From Sphaeramia orbicularis (Eukaryota > Chordata > Actinopteri > Kurtiformes > Apogonidae), in NCBI RefSeq assembly GCF_902148855.1, contig NC_043966.1, positions 27,268,147 through 27,332,146 on the forward strand: a stretch of 64,000 nt of DNA, read 5' to 3'. Positions 25,235 through 59,139 of this stretch are shown here, piece by piece (within the stretch, counting starts at the first letter, position 1; each line of letters opens with the position of its first letter). Under the pieces are notes generated by a model. That model was not told where the DNA came from, ran no database searches, and saw nothing but the letters and a program-made list of their open reading frames with translations. The translations under genes and the position numbers were made by a program.

Positions 25235-27761
25235 TCCCATTTGAGAATTTTTTCTATTAAATTATGTTTCTGCACTTTAATTTTCTGGGAGAAATTACAC
25301 TGCGTTAAGTTGATTTATGTCCCTGTAAAACTTACAAATCTTATCAAAATTTACTATACAGTATGTTATTGACGTTCAAGGTAAAGTAAAATTGATTAAA
25401 TAATGGTTTTAATTTGTTGTCAGTAGTGTGTCAGTGACAGTAATTTGGGGCATACTCACAGGGAATGTGTAGCCTGTGAATCTCTCTGTATTGTGAAGTA
25501 TGAATATTTATAAATAAGTTAAGAAAAAAAATACTGGCTGTTGTGTGTAAAGAAAATATTTTCTTTCCATGATCACCCCTTATGACTTGATGAGGCAATG
25601 ATTTTATCGTTTTGAATCTACCAAACTAAAAAGTACAAGATCATTTTTTTCTAGAGCCAACAAAGGAGATTTAGTTCATGTTAGATTTAGACAAGGCATG
25701 CAGAGGTAGAATAGCACTTCTCATTCTATTACTTATGTACCATCTCCTCAAACGGTATAAATGTGTTGTACAATGGAATTGCTTTATTGCCACAACTACA
25801 TAACAGTGTTGTTAAAAAGAACTGTACTTCTATTTTCCCATCCTGTTTTGGCAAAGTGAAATTAAATTGTATACTCCTAATCAAGCTTTGTTCTGTTGTA
25901 CGTGAACCCATGTATCAGGCAGTAGTCTTGTGTTGTTGCACTGTTAATTCACAGCCACCAGAGGGCAGTGTAAACATGTATTACATTGGACGAGACGTTT
26001 TGGACAGTATTACTAATAGATTTAAGATGGAAGTTGTTGCTCTCAGCATATTTTCCCATGTGCCCTATATTTCCCATTCTTTTCCCTCGATGTATGCATT
26101 TGTGTCATCATGCTCTACCTCTGAGCTTGTCTTATAACCAGTTTTACAGCCAAACCAGAGTTTAGCTTTTGAGACTGGCATTGGATTAGTGGGTTTACAT
26201 ATACAAAAACAAGTTTCTGTACGTCGTAGAAAACATTAAATAGCATTATATTTTAAAATCATCCCATCATTCCTCTAGGATGGCCAATATTTCTTGACTG
26301 ATAATAGCCATTTTCTATTGCTGCTATACTCATTAAGCCTGTATAATGCCCTGGTCACGTAGGTTTATAGGACATTTGTCTCTGTCTCACTTTCGTTCTT
26401 ATGCTCATTCTCAAATGCTGAGTACAGCTGTGTGTAGATATTCCCCAGGCTGCTGAGTCCTGGGTTTATTCATTCAGAGATTACATTCAGTGACCTGCCT
26501 CCACTGACCTCCCCTTCCCCCAAAGGTCACCTGTGTCTCTGTCTGGGTTTTACTATCCTGTTGTAAAAGTGGTGTTTTTGTTTATTGTTGGGAGAGCATG
26601 ACCAAATGTCAGCACGGGATGGACTCTAATGTTGGGCAGAGAAAATTAATTGGAAATATTAATAGGAAAAGTAACATGTCTCACATCTTCACTCAGATCT
26701 TGTAGAGTTTTATAGATTTATGAGCCAGGTCAGTGCAGTATATGAGTGTCTGTTAATGCGACTGATGTGTGTGTAGCTGAGTGACTGTCGATAGGAGGGG
26801 CTGGAATCTCTGCTGATTAATGCTGCAGGCTCGTACAGACCTTTTAGGTGCATATACCATGTTAAGTATTGTATTTATATGTGACAAAGTATTGGGTCAA
26901 AAAATACTTGCAGATTTGGGTGTTGTGTATGCACATTCATTGGTTTGCCTCACATCAGCTTTGCAGTGTTTTCTGTTTGTATATTTTATGTGTAATCTTC
27001 TTTCTGCCTTAAGCAGCTTTGCCCCAGGGGGGAAAAATGAACAGTTGACCAGACTAGAAGGACCATGCACTGTGGATGTTTTATTTAAGTTTCAGAGATA
27101 ATAGTATTGCATTATGGTAAGATTTGTATAGATTTTTTTTTTTTTTTTTTTTTCAGTAAATCCACACAAGGCAGTGCTTCAAAGGATTCGGCCCATGTTT
27201 TGCCCTTGGCATTGATTAAAATGTGATAAAATCATTCAACCCAAACAAGCCACGTTTAATGGCTTGGCTGTAATAATGGCTAATAAAATATTAGGTACAA
27301 CTGTCCCAGGCAGCGTTTATCACCAGGCGATAGTGTTAACAGTTTCTGGATCAAGCTATCATGTGCTTCTTACCTTTAATGTCAGCATGTTTTCAGTTCA
27401 TTTCTTCTACACCTCAGGCTGCAGCTGTAATTTGGTCGAGAAAAAACACTCCCAACCTCCTGCCCTCAGACCAAAGAGCCATTCCATCACCATCCCATAA
27501 TCCTCTAGGAGTGAAATTATCCCCCTGGTACCCAGTTACTGCCCCCCTTCTCCCAAAACATGCTGCATAGAGGTAAAGGAGATGAAACATTTACCCCTGC
27601 TCAGCAGGAGATGTGTGTATATGAAGGAATCTATACTCCTGGACAATGATAGTGTGTGGACTTAAATGTGTGTGCACCTCTGTTTTTGCGTTTCCATTTT
27701 CAAGTATTATATGTGCTTTTATGCATGTTATGTGTATGCATATAAACTTATCAGCTTGTTG

Positions 27762-27763
<2 letters not shown>

Positions 27764-27830
<67 letters not shown>
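27764..27830 (+). repeat. (GT)n microsatellite
   Basis: A perfect GT dinucleotide run of about 33 units. Confidence 0.95.
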
Positions 27831-27832
<2 letters not shown>

Positions 27833-28525
27833 CTGTCTGCCTTTTGTGAGCAGCGGGGCTAAGGGTTTTAGTTTTGCCTCAAGGCTGCTCATAATCTATC
27901 CAGTCCCACCACTCCCTAGGGGCTGTGGTTTCATGTGGGTTGCCATTACTGTAGTGAAACCCCCCCTTTAGGGGATTATAGTGTTGTCTACTGCTTAAAG
28001 CACTGAGATGATCCATCGTCTGCTGACTGTATTTAAGCACTCACTTAATGTACTAATAGTGTTTGACTAGGGAGGCAATGCAGAGCTTTTAACTTTCATC
28101 TCCTAAAATCCTTTGTCTGTTGAAAATGCCGATTTCATGGCTGATGGACTTAAATGTTTTGCTGATAATCACAGTAACAAAGTGTGGTTTTGGTTGTAAA
28201 AATGTGAAAATCACAAGGGCTTTAATAGGTTGTTTCAATGTTTTACTGATAGTATGTTTTGCTACAGTAAGGGTCAGGGCAACCAAGGCACTTAAGAGTT
28301 GTCGCTGTGCTGCAGTTATTGGGTTGAATCTGTTTTAGACAGTTGGCATGTCTGTGGTTTTGTTCCTTAGTCTTTCCCCCTCAGTTTCTCCATGTTTTGG
28401 GAGTCACAGAGCGTGATGGAGGGGAAGAAAGGGAGTACATTATCTTCTTCTTTCAGAGTTCCTGCATGGGTTTTCCAAGTGTGCGTCTACACGGATGAGT
28501 GTGTGTTCTCTATAGGCTAGTCTTT

Positions 28526-28540
28526 GGTTGCTAAGCAACC
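28526..28540. promoter_or_regulatory. Candidate RFX X-box (palindrome)
   Basis: GGTTGCTAAGCAACC is a perfect inverted repeat with a 3-base centre and fits the RFX consensus GTNRCC-N-RGYAAC well. Similar but weaker matches lie at 29238-29251 and 41488-41501. Function is not shown. Confidence 0.4.
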
Positions 28541-29237
28541 TTGTGTCTGCACAGTGGAGTGGGGGGTTGGAAGGGAGAGAAGCACCAGGTCAACAGAGAC
28601 AGACAGTCACAAGCATTGCTGTGTCTGATTGGACACATCGGTGCTCCTGATGAATGATGATTCCCGATCATTATCATGTTGACTGGATGAAGGCCAGAGT
28701 AGCGGAGTGGTCTCAAAGCCCACCCTTTTCTAGTAAACAAAGTCTATTGGTCTAAAGACAGAAAAAAAAAAAAAACAACTATACCTGAGATGTAACTTCT
28801 TTGCACTGATGTGTGTTTATTTTTTAAGTGATTAGGAATGCTTGCAGAATCTGTATTTTAATTATCAGTTTGAATGGGATGCAATTTAGCTGATCAGGTG
28901 CAAAGTATCGTTAGTTTAAGATCTTTTCCATTTAGTCCTCATGTTTCAAAATATTTTCCAGGATTTCACAATAAAAAATCTAATCCCAAATAATAAAATA
29001 AAGCATTTTCTCCACAGAAGACATTTTTTTTTATCTCATAATGTGAATATTTGACAGATAACCTAATTTTTAATATAAAAGAACGAAATGTCATCTGTCC
29101 ATGTCTGCTTTCAGTATAAAAATAGTGATGGTCCTCTAACTCTACAGCAGATGATGCAAGGACACAAAACAGCTTACAATTACTCCAGGGCAGTGGGTCC
29201 AAATGGGGCTAAGGATGGTGGGTGATCATACTCCACT

Positions 29238-29251
29238 GTCACCAAGGTAAC
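29238..29251. promoter_or_regulatory. Candidate RFX X-box
   Basis: GTCACCAAGGTAAC fits the two half-sites of an X-box. It lies about 700 bases from the palindromic site at 28526. Confidence 0.3.
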
Positions 29252-31204
29252 AGGTCCGTTCCGAGGCCAAGCTTTCACGGCTGAGTGGCACCGTCACTGT
29301 GGGAGACAGACCCAGGGCAGATGTCACACAGACCCAGGGTCAGGCACAGCAGGTTTATAAGGACAACTGAAGACAACTCTGTACCTGCACCAACCTGCCC
29401 CACGCAGAGGTGATGACGACAGTGTATTATGATGATGAGTATAGTGAGGATAGGCATAAAAAGTATGCTTTTTCTCTTCTCACAGGATGATAGATAACAA
29501 GGGCAGTAATTTGCCTCTCAATAACTAAAATAAGACACTTACACACCATATCACTGTGTTGTAAATGACCAGTTGAGGTCAAGAGATAATGTTCATTTTA
29601 GTTTAGTTTCAGTAAGTAGTGATATGTTGGTTGTCATAGGTTAAGAATTGACCAGCAGTTTGCTCAAAAGCTAAATGCTAATATTCACAGCAGGTGTCAT
29701 CCGTCAACTGTCAAAAACAGATAGGTGAAATCTGTGGCTGAATCATAAATTAGTGTTGTTATGATTTACTTCATATAAAAAAAATATCAGATCATCATAT
29801 ACATCTACCTGTAAAAACACCATAACATGCCTCTCTTTCTTTTATTCTTATGATTATGTGTGTGGCTAATTTTCCTGTGTATGCTGTAGCAAATTCATTT
29901 AGTATTTATAATAATAAATTCATTTGTTCGTCAGTGAGTTCTAAAATCATGCAAATGTCCTACTGTATTTTCTGAAATGCAATTCTGTGTCTTACATTTA
30001 CCAGATGTATTCCATTTACATAATACCCCAAGAAAACACAGACATGTTAAAAAAATTCTGAATAAATTGTGTAGAAAGGACTATAGTTGTAGATTACCTT
30101 TGTGAATGTAAGTATTCTATAACAATATTTTAGGCATTAAAAGGATTGACATATTTCTCCCCTGACACCCGGTCTGCTTTGGGTTTGGCATAAGGTGAGA
30201 TCATACAGTGTAAGTGAGAGTTAAATACCAAACCTTATGGATTTAGAGATTTAACCAGAGGGGGATTTTGGTGGCATATGGTTGGGGTGAATAGGTGGAG
30301 AAACACAGGTAGGACAGCAACTATATATGGAGAACAGTGGGTGGGCTTAGGGGAGCTTTGTGGTGAATGTTAGGCTGGCGGGGGGCAGTTAGAGGGGCAG
30401 ATATGGCAGTGGTTTGTGGAGCATTGCCCATTATTGGTAAGTATTGAGAGGGGGAGGGCGATGCTGGCAGTCTTAGAGTAAGTCAGATAAACAGCTCTTC
30501 TGGTTCCCTGCTGCTGTGGGGGGGTTAAAGCCTGGTGGCAGACAGCCAGTACCAGTGATGGCACCAACTGTCACTGGCAGCCCCTCACTCTCTGCTGCCA
30601 TGATGACTGAAGCCTCTTAATGTGTGTGTGTGTTAGTGTGAAGTGTTTCTCACTCAGTCCACGGTCACGTTTTGTCCATTTTTGTACAATGTAGCTGAAA
30701 TCAGAGGAAGGATGCATTCAAAATGGCACAAATCACATTTCATTTTGAATTATTGTTAATATCATTACTTTATCAGTCAAATACACTATACAGATATGTA
30801 AATATAAGCAAGTGAAAAGGGAGGTATTTTACGCATACACCATGCATCAGTATAGCAACTGGAATATATTATAGACTAGCTTTGGGCCAAGAGATGGGTT
30901 GATACATTAAAATGTATTGTTTGGAGCGTACTTACATGTTGATTACAAAAACATTCTGTAGCCTCTGACGACATTATGGTAAAATTCATAAGTTTAGGGT
31001 AGTTACTCTTCTGCACATCTACAGTGTGCAATAACTTTGTTGAGTATAACGCAGGTAATATATGATGATACAAATATGTTGTAATAAATAAGAAAATTGC
31101 AAAAATTTCTTTACAGTTGCGATCAATTTGCCACCAGTTAATCTGAGGAGTAATCTGATCAGTCAAATGTACACATCCTGTGAGTGAATCTGTGATGTAT
31201 AAAT

Positions 31205-32537
31205 CAGTGTTGGGAGTTACACGTTACAGAGGTAATGCTTTACAGTAACAGATTGCTTTTTGCTGTACCTTGCGTAAACAACACACTTTACGCTCATAAT
31301 TTAATTGCTCAAATGAAAAAAAAAACAAAAACAAAAAAACAGCACAGTTGTGAGACCTTAAGGCAGAGGTGTCAAACTCATTTTAGTTCAGGGGCCACAT
31401 TCAGCCTAATATGATCTAAAGTGGGCCGGACCAGTAAATAATATAAATAACAGGATAAGAACTGATAAATAATGTCAACTCCAAAGTTTTTTCTATGTTT
31501 TTGAGTGAAAAAAAGTCAAATTCCGTAATGAAAATATTTACATATACAAACTGTACTTGAACATAACATAAATATGAATAATGTGGAATTGTACCAATAT
31601 TCTGCCTGTTACTAAATGTGTGTATTTGTAGATCCACGGTGATCTGTAAGTTGTGATGCATATGTATAAATGATAAACTAAGGCATAATATTGTTAACAT
31701 TGCACTTATTTTTCTTAAGAATTTTCATGTTATTCACATTTTTTGTAAAAGGCTAGTCTGCAAATGTAAATATTTTTGTGTAATTTTACTTTTTTTTACA
31801 CAACAAGGAGAAACATTTGTAGTTTTCATTATAATTTATAGGTTACTATGATAGTATTTTACTGGTTCTAACCCACTTGAGATTGAATTGACCCAAAATG
31901 ATTCTAACATCCTTGATTGTTAATATTGTCAGTGTAATTTCCTCATTTCACAAATTCATCCCAGGGGCCAAATTGGACCCTTTGGCGGGCCGGTTTTGGC
32001 CCCCGGGCCGCATGTTTTACATCTGTGCTTTAAGGAATCAAAAATGCGGCAGGGAAATTCTATTTCCTGTTTGTGTTCAGCCAATGGGTGAAGGCGGCAG
32101 AGGACAGTCCACTGTCCACATGGACGTCTGCTCAGTACTAACACTAACCCTGCTTTAAGAAGCTAGTTAGCATGATCCCTGTGATCAGCAATGACAAGGT
32201 AAGCTAACGTTTCTATGACTAATTAGAATTCTTTATCAATTAAGGTTTTATCTACTCCTCAGCCCCATGCCCCCTGTTTGAACATGAAAAATGTTGGAAA
32301 AAAAATCTACATCCACATGAACTTCGGGTCGCAAACGTATGCATCCCAAGGCCCTTGACCACTTGTACTGGGGGGTTCTACTGCACATGCGCTATTTGTG
32401 ACGCAGAGTCTCGAGGAGTCATGTAACGCAGTACAATTCTGAGACAGTAATATTGTAAGGTAGGGAATTACTTTTAAATAACAGTAACAAGTAATCTGTA
32501 ATGTATTACAGTTTGGAAGTAACTTGCACAACACTGC
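31205..32537. mobile_element. hAT-like non-autonomous element, interrupted by a second element
   Basis: The left end 'cagtgttgggagttacacg' and the right end '...acttgcacaacactg' are inverted versions of each other and of a widespread fish element (CAGTGTTGGG ... AACACTG). Its interior near both ends is rich in GTTAC/GTAAT motifs. Flanking 8-mers 'gtataaat' and 'gtatgact' match at 6 of 8. About 650 bp remain when the inner insertion (31364-32027) is left out. Confidence 0.65.
31364..32027. mobile_element. hAT (Charlie-type) non-autonomous element nested in the previous one
   Basis: The left end 'cagaggtgtcaaactca' and right end '...catgttttacatctgtg' form imperfect inverted repeats with internal 'ggggccaca' and 'gggccgcatg' blocks. 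The flanks 'ccttaagg' (31356-31363) and 'ctttaagg' (32028-32035) are an 8-bp target duplication differing at one base, the length expected for hAT. It is 664 bp and younger than the element it interrupts. Confidence 0.8.
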
Positions 32538-32896
32538 GTATGACTGATTTTTGCAGTGTTTATCGCATAGGCTACATTCAGATCTTTAGCAGTCATGAGG
32601 ATATATTCAGTAGAATTTTAATGATTTATTCACCTCTTTAATCACAACATATGTAGCAGCTTTCTTCATAATATTACATACTTTTAAATGTAATGGTATT
32701 GGCAGTAGTCACCCTGTTGTTTCTTAGTACAATATACTGTGTATACCCACATATATCTAAAACAAAACATCGGTGATGTTTACATAAATGCCACTGAACC
32801 TCAGAAGATCCCACCCATGATTATCACAATATTCAGTTTTCTTTAGTTCAACTCAGTTCAGTTCAATTCAAGTCAATCAATATTTCTAATAATAAT

Positions 32897-32900
<4 letters not shown>

Positions 32901-32943
<43 letters not shown>

Positions 32944-33213
32944 TTTCTCTTCTTTTAACCTCTCTCTTTAACCCCAACTGGTCAAGGCAGATGACCATCC
33001 CCAGGAGTCAGGGTCTGCTCCAGGTTTCTGCCTGTTAAAAGGAAGTTTTTCTTCACCTCTGTCACCAAGAATCCTTGGAGGATTCTGTTGGGTTTCTGTA
33101 AATTTGGCTTGAGAGTCTGGTTTAGACCAGCTCTACGTGTAAAGTGTCATGAGATAACTTTTGTTATGATTTGGCGCTATATGAATAAAATTTGATTGAT
33201 TGATTGATTGAAT
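32901..33213 (+). mobile_element. Teleost retroposon 3' part with (CT)n head and (TTGA)n-type tail
   Basis: It starts with about 42 bases of CT repeat, passes through 'ggtctgctccaggtttctgc' and 'taaaaggaagtttttcttc', and ends 'ataaaatttgattgattgat'. A truncated copy of the same 3' end lies at 37650-37744. I recognise it as a common fish repeat; the exact family (SINE or LINE tail) is uncertain. Confidence 0.65.
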
Positions 33214-33699
33214 AATACCGTTTTATCACCTTGCCTTTTAGAGCTGTTGCAGTTTGTAATATCTTGATTTGTCAATGCTTAGGATGCAATCCATTGAGAT
33301 GCGTTGAGTATCATTGTAGTATCACTGAATTGAATGTTGGCAGGTGAACTGTAATTGAATTGTGAGACATCTAACCTGAGCTTTCATGCCAACTTGATTA
33401 GAGTAGATGTATGTGTGTCTGTATGAATGTGTGTCATTGGTGTCAGTGTTAGTCATTTCAGTGCTGATTTAATTATATTTCCAGGTGAATTACAGTGCTC
33501 ATCTTCACTACTCACTGATGGGAAACCAGCCTCCCCCTGTCATTTCTCCTCCTCTCCACATTCCTCTCCACCTTAAAAGACTTTTAGCCACTTCCGCTCT
33601 TCCTCCCACTCTGCCTCTCCTCATCTTTCCATGTATCTGTCTTGTATTTAATCACCTGCAGTCAGTGGTCAGGCAGATCTCGGCTCTCTGTTTATTGGC

Positions 33700-34641
33700 T
33701 ACACCAGGGAGTGGGCGGTGCCTGCTCTGATGCATCACATACACGTACCAGCACAGCAGGACAGATCCTCTCTTGCTCTCTCTCCCTCTCCCTCCCCCTC
33801 GCTCTACCTCTCACTCTGCCTTTCATACATACGCCAGAACGCAGACTGCAGCAGAACGCAGAACCAGTAGGGTTTTCCATCCTCATACTGGAACATATGA
33901 GAAACGAGAGGGAGGCACAGAGGAAGGCAGACATGTTATTCATGGAGGATCCACTGAGGAGTACCTGACCCATAAGCTGTCGAGTGCGTAGGTGAGTGTG
34001 TGTATGTGTGTGTCCATGCATGTAAGTTCACTGCAGGAACAGCAGCACTGCAGATACCGACCAGTGGCTCTGCTCATCCGTCTCTCCCCTCCCCCCCATT
34101 CCCCGCTTCTTCATCCTTCTTCTTCCTCTTCTTCTCAAGGAGCATCATCATAAATTAGTGAGTTTAACCAGGTCTGAGAGCAAAGCCTGTACATGTTGTT
34201 TGTATTTGTGAGGATGCAGAATTGGTTTGGTCATATCTGTGTAGAACAGCTGCAGGGTGGACACGAGGTGTACTTGATTATCCCAAGAGTGATGTGTCTT
34301 CCTCTTCCTCTTCCTCTTCCTCTTCTCAAACCAAGCTCATCCCTGATAGTTTTTAAATCCCTCAAACTGTTTTTTCTGCAGGTTTACATCTGGCTTTAAG
34401 ACGGAGCAGTGTGGGCTCCAAAATCCACCCATCCCTCCTTTGGGACTGGCCCCATCCCTCACTACCAGCCCCTCATCCTAATAAAGGATAGGATGCCTGG
34501 CTCTGCGCCCCTGTGCTGAGGAGGCGTCAGCGGGCAGCAGTATGGGCACTGTGCTGGTTGATATCCCCACCACCCCCTCCACCACCTATCTGCCATCACC
34601 ACGCTGCCCCCCCAACACGGGCGCTCCATCCAGCCCCGCTG
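33700..34641 (+). promoter_or_regulatory. Putative promoter and 5' leader of ppp2r2c
   Basis: The region is richer in GC and CT than its surroundings. A possible leader exon ends at 33991 ('gcgtag' then 'gtgagt'). A polypyrimidine tract and AG at 34380-34381 could start the second leader segment, which runs into the start codon at 34642. These untranslated joins are inferred from splice signals only. Confidence 0.4.
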
Positions 34642-55824
<21,183 letters not shown>

Positions 55825-57665
55825 TGGACAGATGGCGGCGGTGGATATACTATATTCAAGTTTACACCTACACACAACTATGCCAGAATGTACACATGCA
55901 GACACAGTCTCACACATCCGTGAATATGCCTCAAGACGCAGGAAGGCAAGAGTAACACACAGAAACACACTGTTGATCAGAAGATACACAAATCTCGGTC
56001 TACTCACTGACACACTCCCTCACCTCCTCCCCAGCCTCCCAGAACTGAAAGGACCTCGAAAGGGCTAGAAAGGGAACAGGCTGGATTATGCAATGGATTA
56101 TGGATTGCAAAATAGTCTGAATTGAGGATTTATTGATTGTCATCTTCTGGATTGTGCGTGATGGTGTGTTATTGCTACAGCTCAGCTTCTGGGGGGGATG
56201 AAACCCCCCCCTCCCCCAGACCAGAGAGACATTTACATGTTTGTCTTTTTTTCTTTTTTTTTTAATCCTTCAGGCTCTCTTCCTTTCTCCGCCTCCTCCT
56301 CCTCCTCAGCCTCCTCCTCTCCTTTCTGTATTTGGCCATTTCTGTTCTGGAACAAAGCCTATTCTTATCCCTTGCCCACTGTTTTGTGTAACAAAACCCT
56401 CGGTGGTTGTTTACCAGAGGCACTGATAAAAAACGGGGCATTTATGTAACTGGCTGTTTGATTTCACATCAGCTACCCGATTTCTGTTTGTGTAACTTCT
56501 TCTTTAAATGATATTAATGATGGTTATTATGAAGACAGTAACAGTTAATGATATGTGTGATGTGCAAGGATGAACTCGGGACCCTCCCCTTAAACCTAAG
56601 TGCACCCAGACACCTCGAATCTCTCCGTAAGTCAGGAGAGACAATGTACAACTGGGCTTTGATCAGTGAGCTAAAACATTTACAGTCAGAAAGCAGATAT
56701 TACAACACAGCCTAATGTGAAAACACACATTCATATCTGTCCCACAGTGTGTTTAACTCTATAATGTTTTCTCTGCTGAAACATCTTCCCTGATTGTGGA
56801 TTCTGCTTCTGGTCTCGGCCTGCCTCATGTGCTACTTTACCATAAAGTACAACTCAAATCAAGCAAAAAAACAAAAACAAAAAAAAATTTAATAAAAATA
56901 ACCGAAATAATTTCAACAATCAAGCAAAAAAGATGCTGCATGTCAAACAGATTTAGCCTAGGTGTTTATAAATTGACTGACTGACTGACTTGGCTGCCTT
57001 TTTAACCATTTAGACCCAGCTGTACAAAGGCTTCAGGGGCCCGGGGCCCCATGCAGCACGAGTAACCATAGATGACCGAGCTCTCCTACCTTTGTTTGTG
57101 TCTTTGGACACTGAAGCATGTTTACCAGTGTTCGGTTCATACACTTACATGTACATTTTGAATGAAGCCGTCCAAGAATCAGTTTCTCCTCTGTGAAACT
57201 GAGAACCAAGAAGAATGGGGAATGTTTCTGATTAATGTTGTATTCAAAAGAAAAAAAAAAGAAAAAATCAAAGGGCCTAAATGGTGTCTGTATATATCAA
57301 CTGTTTTTGACATGTATGAACTTTTTTTTTTTTTCTACATGGCCAACCATTCATCCATAAACGGACAGCGAAGTTGATCATCTTACTGATGATTACCCCC
57401 AAAGCTACAGCAGAGATAGTACTTTAATCTTTTTAGCCTTTCTCACTGATTACTTTGCTAATGTGCAGAATCTTTTATTTTTTGAAATCTGTTTATTATT
57501 TTACTCAACCTCCTTGTGGAAACATCCGTCAGGTTTATTCAACGTCCAGTCCAAAAAATGTCACATATTTTTGTGTTAATGTATGTTGATGACAATATTG
57601 TCAACTGGACAGTTATAAATAATGTTAATATGTTTTTTTTTCTGAATAAAGATTTCAGCGAAATT
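55825..57665 (+). other. ppp2r2c: 3' untranslated region of ppp2r2c
   Basis: Downstream of the stop there is no further exon. An AATAAA at 57645-57650 is the best polyadenylation candidate, which would give a 3' UTR of about 1.85 kb. Poly-A, poly-T and CCT-rich stretches are present. Confidence 0.5.
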
Positions 57666-59139
57666 GCATCCAATGAGTGTACAGCTGTGATTTTTTTTTT
57701 TTATTGCAATTACTGTATAAACTGGTATTAATTGCATGTGTAATTATGGTAACGAGACATTATATAGCTTAGATTTATAAGGGCTCAAGAGGGGTCATCA
57801 TTACTTAAAAGTCATGTATCCTGAGGCGCCACCTGCTGATACTGCACATGTACTACATAATGGAGACTAAAGGCTTTAGGCATCCTTTTTTCTGAGTATG
57901 AAAAAAATATCATAGTGCTGGTTGTTTTTCTATTCAACAAACTACCAGGAAAAATTATAACACATAGATCCCCGATTCATTCTTCAAACAAGAATAACAA
58001 GGACATTTAATTTCACAAACATCTTATTAGTTATAAGCAGAAAAATTGTTAGTCCATTTAGTTGTGTAAGTGTTATAGTATCGCATAAACTGGCTCATAC
58101 TGTAATATTTCCTAAGATGCCTGGACAAAACAGAGCAACTGATTATTTAATACTTTTATTCTGATAATATCTGTGCTTTTTCAGCTGTAAAAAGTAGTAG
58201 CATCAAGTAGTTTTTCTCTTTTTGAGAATTAAATGATGAACCTTGCTATCTAAAATTTTCTGCTCTATCAAGTTGATTGATCTAGTATATACATATATTT
58301 ATAGACATTTTGCTTTCCGTCCAGTCATTGTATATTTAACCATTGCACCAAAATCAATGCTTGGAATTGTGGATTGATTTAAAGGTTTGAAATGTAGTGT
58401 TTTAAAACAATGAAAAAAAAGACAGTAAGAAGCAAGTGTTTTCACCATATCTGCCATATTTATCAGTACAGACAACAATAGTGAAATCCTAACTTTAACC
58501 ACACCATCACTCAGGGACTGTAAATATATAATATCCGTATATTTAATCCCTGCACAGCAGGAAAGGAAACAAGGTGAAGAAAGAGAGGACAGGAGGAACA
58601 GTAAGACACATTAAAAAACACAGGGCAGAGATAAACCTGGTTAACTGCTCTGTAATAAATATGAAATCCAATGCAACCATGTGCATTTGAAGGAATAAAA
58701 ATTAGTGACATTATTCAGTTTGGTCTGTGCCACATATTTTTTTTTAACCAGTGTCTTAAAAAGGCACTTGAAACTAGTGTCTAATAGCAACTACTTCAGC
58801 GTGACACAGAAACGGTTGTTGATAATATTCATTTATAGGTCAAAAGCTGAGAAACCCTTGATCTTATCCAGGCCGTCAACACTGTTACACACATGATGAA
58901 ATGAAACGACCTAGACTGTAATGTATTCTGTGAAGACAATGAAATGTTCAGTGTCTGTATTAAAGAGTTTGGCCACAAGATACAGTGTCACAATAATGAT
59001 GTCAGTAAATGGATTCAACAGATGTAGTGTTTTGAGACCTAACAAATGAAATGAAAGTATCTATCATCTTAAGATATTAATGTCATCATCACACAACTTA
59101 TTTCTCCCAAGGGTGAAGAACACAGTCAAACCTTTGACT
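57666..59139. other. Tail-to-tail spacer between ppp2r2c and wfs1
   Basis: AT-rich with no coding sequence. Part of it is presumably wfs1 3' UTR on the minus strand. TTTATT near 58155, seen from the minus strand, is a possible wfs1 polyadenylation signal. Confidence 0.45.

Larger units (their letters stand above)
25245..33480. other. Gene-free interval between the zinc-finger gene and ppp2r2c
   Basis: No exon with family resemblance was found. It contains a (GT)n at 27764-27830, a T-run near 27131-27153, nested hAT-like elements at 31205-32537, a retroposon tail at 32901-33213 and candidate RFX sites. Part of it may be regulatory DNA for ppp2r2c, but that is inference. Confidence 0.6.
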
